Positions 34,093 to 36,143 of a stretch of DNA of 36,143 nucleotides are shown here, piece by piece. This DNA comes from Gammaproteobacteria bacterium (GTDB lineage Bacteria > Pseudomonadota > Gammaproteobacteria > Xanthomonadales > SZUA-36): contig JAJFLB010000005.1 in the NCBI GenBank assembly GCA_021772915.1, forward strand, positions 1 through 36,143. Direction: 5' to 3'. The notes below the pieces were generated by a model. The model ran no database searches and was not told where the DNA came from. It was given only the letters and a program-made list of their open reading frames with translations. The translations under genes and the position numbers were made by a program. The stretch's first letter is position 1, and every line of letters starts with the position of its first letter.

Positions 34093-34590
34093 ATGGAATC
34101 ACCAGTAGGCAGTTTCATGGCGGACAGCAAGGGTACCGCAGGACCAGAGGCGGGCTATGTGGGATGGACTGAGGAACTCGAAACCGGAATTGATATTCTG
34201 GATGATCAACACCGCCGGTATATTGAATTGTTAAATGAATATATTGAAAAGGCCAATGAACACACCGCAGGTTCTGAAGAGGAAGTTACTCACCTAACAG
34301 AGTCATTGGATTTTTTGCATCAATATGCTGACGAGCATTTCTCAACCGAAGACTCAATAATGCGGGAAACTGAATATCCTGAGCATGAAACACATAAGGA
34401 AGAACACCTGCACTTTTTGAAGCACGTGGGAGACTTATGCAAGGATATGGAAACGAAAGGATTTAGTCACGAGCTTTCCCGCGAAGTCAATTACTACACC
34501 ATTGAGTGGTTTATCGAACATATCCTTGTTTCAGATATGAAACTGGTGGAATTTTTGAAGGCTAAAAACTGGAAAATGCAGGTAGATTGA
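34093..34590 (+). CDS. Bacteriohemerythrin (oxygen-binding di-iron protein)
   Basis: The 165-residue four-helix protein carries the hemerythrin iron ligands in order: His in ILDDQHRRYIEL, His and Glu in LHQYADEHFSTEDSIM, the two His in PEHETHKEEHLHFLKH, and His/Asp in WFIEHILVSDMKL. An N-terminal GYVGWTEELETGIDILD is typical. Bacteriohemerythrins bind or deliver oxygen, or sense it in microaerobic bacteria. The start may be the ATG at 34117, which has AGG seven bases ahead. A TATAAT at 34045-34050 could be its -10 box. It stands alone next to the IS end. Confidence 0.93.
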   Translation: MESPVGSFMADSKGTAGPEAGYVGWTEELETGIDILDDQHRRYIELLNEYIEKANEHTAGSEEEVTHLTESLDFLHQYADEHFSTEDSIMRETEYPEHETHKEEHLHFLKHVGDLCKDMETKGFSHELSREVNYYTIEWFIEHILVSDMKLVEFLKAKNWKMQVD

Positions 34591-34591
34591 C

Positions 34592-34625
34592 ACACCCTTG
34601 AGTACCTATCCTTAGGTCAGGGTGT
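34592..34625 (+). terminator. Hairpin just after the hemerythrin stop
   Basis: ACACCCT (34592-34598) pairs with AGGGTGT (34619-34625), with further pairing inside (TGA/TCA around a bulge, ACCT/AGGT). It starts two bases after the stop codon, a normal terminator position, but no T-run follows; the IS begins only 13 bases on and may have replaced the tail. Confidence 0.5.
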
Positions 34626-34637
34626 ATGAACGTCTCG

Positions 34638-34911
34638 TATAGACGCCCCCTATGTCAACCTGAATATTGCATTCTGATCGCAGAGCGGGTTTGACCGTGG
34701 ACTAACATCCTCGTATTCGCGTGCTGGTTAACGCATTAAGATTTGTCCGTTTTGGGGTTACCACAACCTATACCCAGGGGCTTAAGTTTCTAAAGACGTT
34801 CTCGTGGGCTTCCCAATCTCTGTCTTATCCTCTGGATCAGATAGCTGATTCAGGCAGATGACATGCTGGTTACTGTTGCAATCGTAAAATGTTGAGCTCT
34901 GTTCCTGTTGC
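34638..34911 (-). ncRNA. Candidate bridge-RNA region of the IS element
   Basis: IS110-family recombinases use an element-encoded bridge RNA that pairs with donor and target DNA; in IS1111-group members it is encoded in the long noncoding end downstream of the recombinase. This 274-base stretch has no gene and occupies that position. I could not establish the guide loops by eye. Inference from family and position. Confidence 0.45.
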
Positions 34912-36030
34912 TTACGCAGCCGCCTTGTTCAATGACTCCCAGACAAAGCCCACCATCTCCCGGGCACAAGCCACTTTGACTTTATTGGGGTGCTTGCCGG
35001 CCAACAACAATCGGTTGCCCTTTTTGTTCAAGCGCCGTAAACAGCGATCGGCGATGTTAACCAACTCAGGTGCAATATGCTTGCGCCTGGACTTCAGGTC
35101 CTGGCCAATTTTTGCTGTTCGATAACCACGTTGGTTGGCTTCAACGAACGCCGTGCGAATGTATCGATTGCCATGCTTGGTTATTCCAAAACGGTTGTAT
35201 TTACCGCCAGAGGAATATTCCCGGATATCCATGCCGATCCAGGACACCAGTTTTCTTGGATGGGAAAATCGTTTGATATCACCAATCTCTGTAATTATCG
35301 TCAAGGCAAAGACATTCTTGATGCCCTTGTAACAGGTCAGAGATTGAACGGCCGACTGGTAGCGTGGTGAGTTTGCCAGCACTTCGAGCTGCTGACCATA
35401 ATCGCTCAAAACCTCATTGAGTGCTTTAAGCTGACGCAATAATAATTCCAGATTCACCTTGAGACTGCCGGACAAACCATCAATGGTTCGCACCAGCCAG
35501 AAATAGTGGATTTTGGTCCAGTGGCTTTTTTGACCGGTTTCAGCTTTGTAATGCAGGCCATTGCGACGTAACACCGCCTGCAGATGCTTGCGCAGCTGGT
35601 TTCGTTGTTGCATGACTTTCTGACGCGAACGCAGCAGATCCCGATCCTGTTCCTGCTCTTCGTCTGGTGGCTGCACGATGGTCAATAAGTCATTGGCATA
35701 AAACTGCGCCAGGTAGCCCGCATCAATACGGTCTGTCTTGATCGCTTTGCCGCGCGGGCTGGGAATGCTGCTGGGAGAAACGATATCACAATGAATATCG
35801 TTGGAAATCAGATCACGCTGCAGGCAATAGCCGATGTAGGATGCCTCGTAACACAGCTTGATTTTACAGCCCTTAAAATGCTGTGCCATCCTGTCCAGTT
35901 GCTGTAACAGGCCTTTTAGTGTGGGCCGGCTCTTGAAATCAATGACTTCTCCGGTTTCTTTGTTGAATGCTGAGCCGTGGTACTGAGTATCATCGACATC
36001 AAGGCCGATGTGGATTATATTTTGTTTCAT
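34912..36030 (-). CDS. IS110-family transposase (DEDD/serine recombinase)
   Basis: The 372-residue protein has the RuvC-like N-terminal domain with acidic residues in HIGLDVDDTQYHG, KLCYEASYIGYCL and KTDRIDAGYLAQFY (DEDD set), a coiled middle region, and the C-terminal transposase_20 domain with CYKGIKNVFALTIITEIGDI, KLVSWIGMDIREYSSGGK (candidate catalytic Ser) and GITKHGNRYIRTAF. It appears intact. ATG 36030 has GGAGG five bases upstream; a longer frame to 36093 would translate the noncoding end and is rejected. The SD and start codon lie within a third copy of the element's terminal repeat, which suggests fold-back control (see findings). Confidence 0.95.
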   Translation of the reverse strand: MKQNIIHIGLDVDDTQYHGSAFNKETGEVIDFKSRPTLKGLLQQLDRMAQHFKGCKIKLCYEASYIGYCLQRDLISNDIHCDIVSPSSIPSPRGKAIKTDRIDAGYLAQFYANDLLTIVQPPDEEQEQDRDLLRSRQKVMQQRNQLRKHLQAVLRRNGLHYKAETGQKSHWTKIHYFWLVRTIDGLSGSLKVNLELLLRQLKALNEVLSDYGQQLEVLANSPRYQSAVQSLTCYKGIKNVFALTIITEIGDIKRFSHPRKLVSWIGMDIREYSSGGKYNRFGITKHGNRYIRTAFVEANQRGYRTAKIGQDLKSRRKHIAPELVNIADRCLRRLNKKGNRLLLAGKHPNKVKVACAREMVGFVWESLNKAAA

Positions 36031-36143
36031 AGACGCCTCCGTTTTTGTCTCATGGTTTGAGCTTTTTAGCCTACCATTTGAGGTATCCATCATTGATGGT
36101 AGCCCTCGGTTCAGCTAAGGACGGGGGCGTCTATATCTTCTAT
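36017..36143. repeat. Terminal direct repeat, copy 2
   Basis: Identical to bases 1-127; see that entry. If the ends are joined, the non-redundant length is 36016 bases. Confidence 0.95.
36029..36135 (-). promoter_or_regulatory. Nested inverted-repeat leader of the transposase gene
   Basis: In transposase sense, the terminal repeat (36135 to 36121) is complementary over 13 of 14 positions to 36042-36029, which contains the GGAGG ribosome site and the start codon. Inside lie two more nested pairs: TTAGC/GCTAA and CTACCAT/ATGGTAG (36096-36102 with 36071-36077). A transcript entering from outside would fold into one long hairpin hiding the start. Confidence 0.65.

Larger units (their letters stand above)
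34638..36135 (-). mobile_element. IS110-family element, IS1111-like, about 1.5 kb
   Basis: Perfect 13-bp inverted repeats, TATAGACGCCCCC at 34638-34650 and its complement at 36123-36135, bracket one transposase gene. The distance between them, 1498 bases, is normal for this family. There is a long noncoding stretch (274 bases) on the 3' side of the transposase and only about 105 bases on the 5' side. Presence of inverted repeats and a long 3' noncoding end fits the IS1111 group rather than the IS110 group. No target duplication is visible; the family usually makes little or none. The true ends may lie a few bases outside the repeats. Confidence 0.88.

Noticed and set aside
1-36143. A 36-kb plasmid
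   Set aside because: No replication, partition or conjugation gene is seen, and the contents are essential chromosomal genes; the overlap lies in an IS end.

Overview
The window reads as a chromosomal segment of an unidentified, probably environmental, gammaproteobacterium. The backbone is the classic gammaproteobacterial block aspS / yebC-ruvC-ruvA-ruvB / tolQ-tolR-tolA-tolB-pal-cpoB / queE-queC / tRNA-Lys, all on the minus strand, with ornithine carbamoyltransferase diverging from aspS. The first 127 bases are identical to the last 127, so the contig closes on itself. That shared stretch is the transposase-proximal end of an IS110/IS1111-type insertion sequence. Together with the housekeeping content this points to assembly across IS copies rather than to a real 36-kb plasmid.

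Layout. 1-127: IS end. 128-4095: a BlaI/MecI-type repressor, a BlaR1-like M56 membrane protease whose periplasmic part is two STN-like domains instead of a beta-lactam sensor, and a secreted clan-A glycoside hydrolase-like protein; an 8-bp palindrome recurs in front of both the repressor and the hydrolase gene. 4496-9958: a secreted NHL-type propeller with a distinctive 136-residue C-terminal domain, an exported PepF-type oligoendopeptidase, a TolB-like propeller lipoprotein and a SAM methyltransferase. 10.0-19.7 kb: an accessory region anchored on the tRNA-Lys gene, holding two unknown secreted proteins, a radical SAM protein, an FkbM methyltransferase, an SGNH hydrolase carrying the same 136-residue domain, a small lipoprotein and a glycosyltransferase-like protein. 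Decayed fragments (IS481 transposase, the C-terminus of a methylmalonyl/isobutyryl-CoA mutase) and palindromic repeats lie among them. A 53-bp perfect copy of the tRNA-Lys 3' half marks the end of one inserted module, and a related flank repeat about 5 kb further out suggests a second. 19.7-32.6 kb: the conserved backbone. 32.9-34.6 kb: ornithine carbamoyltransferase and a bacteriohemerythrin. 34.6-36.1 kb: the IS element.

How the parts work together. TolQRA/TolB/Pal/CpoB form the envelope constriction and outer-membrane stability machine. RuvABC resolve Holliday junctions. QueE and QueC make 7-deazaguanine precursors of queuosine. The left-hand cassette looks like a self-contained signal-regulated unit (sensor protease, repressor, secreted enzyme). 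The accessory region is rich in exported and glycan- or peptide-modifying proteins but has no recognisable integrase of its own.
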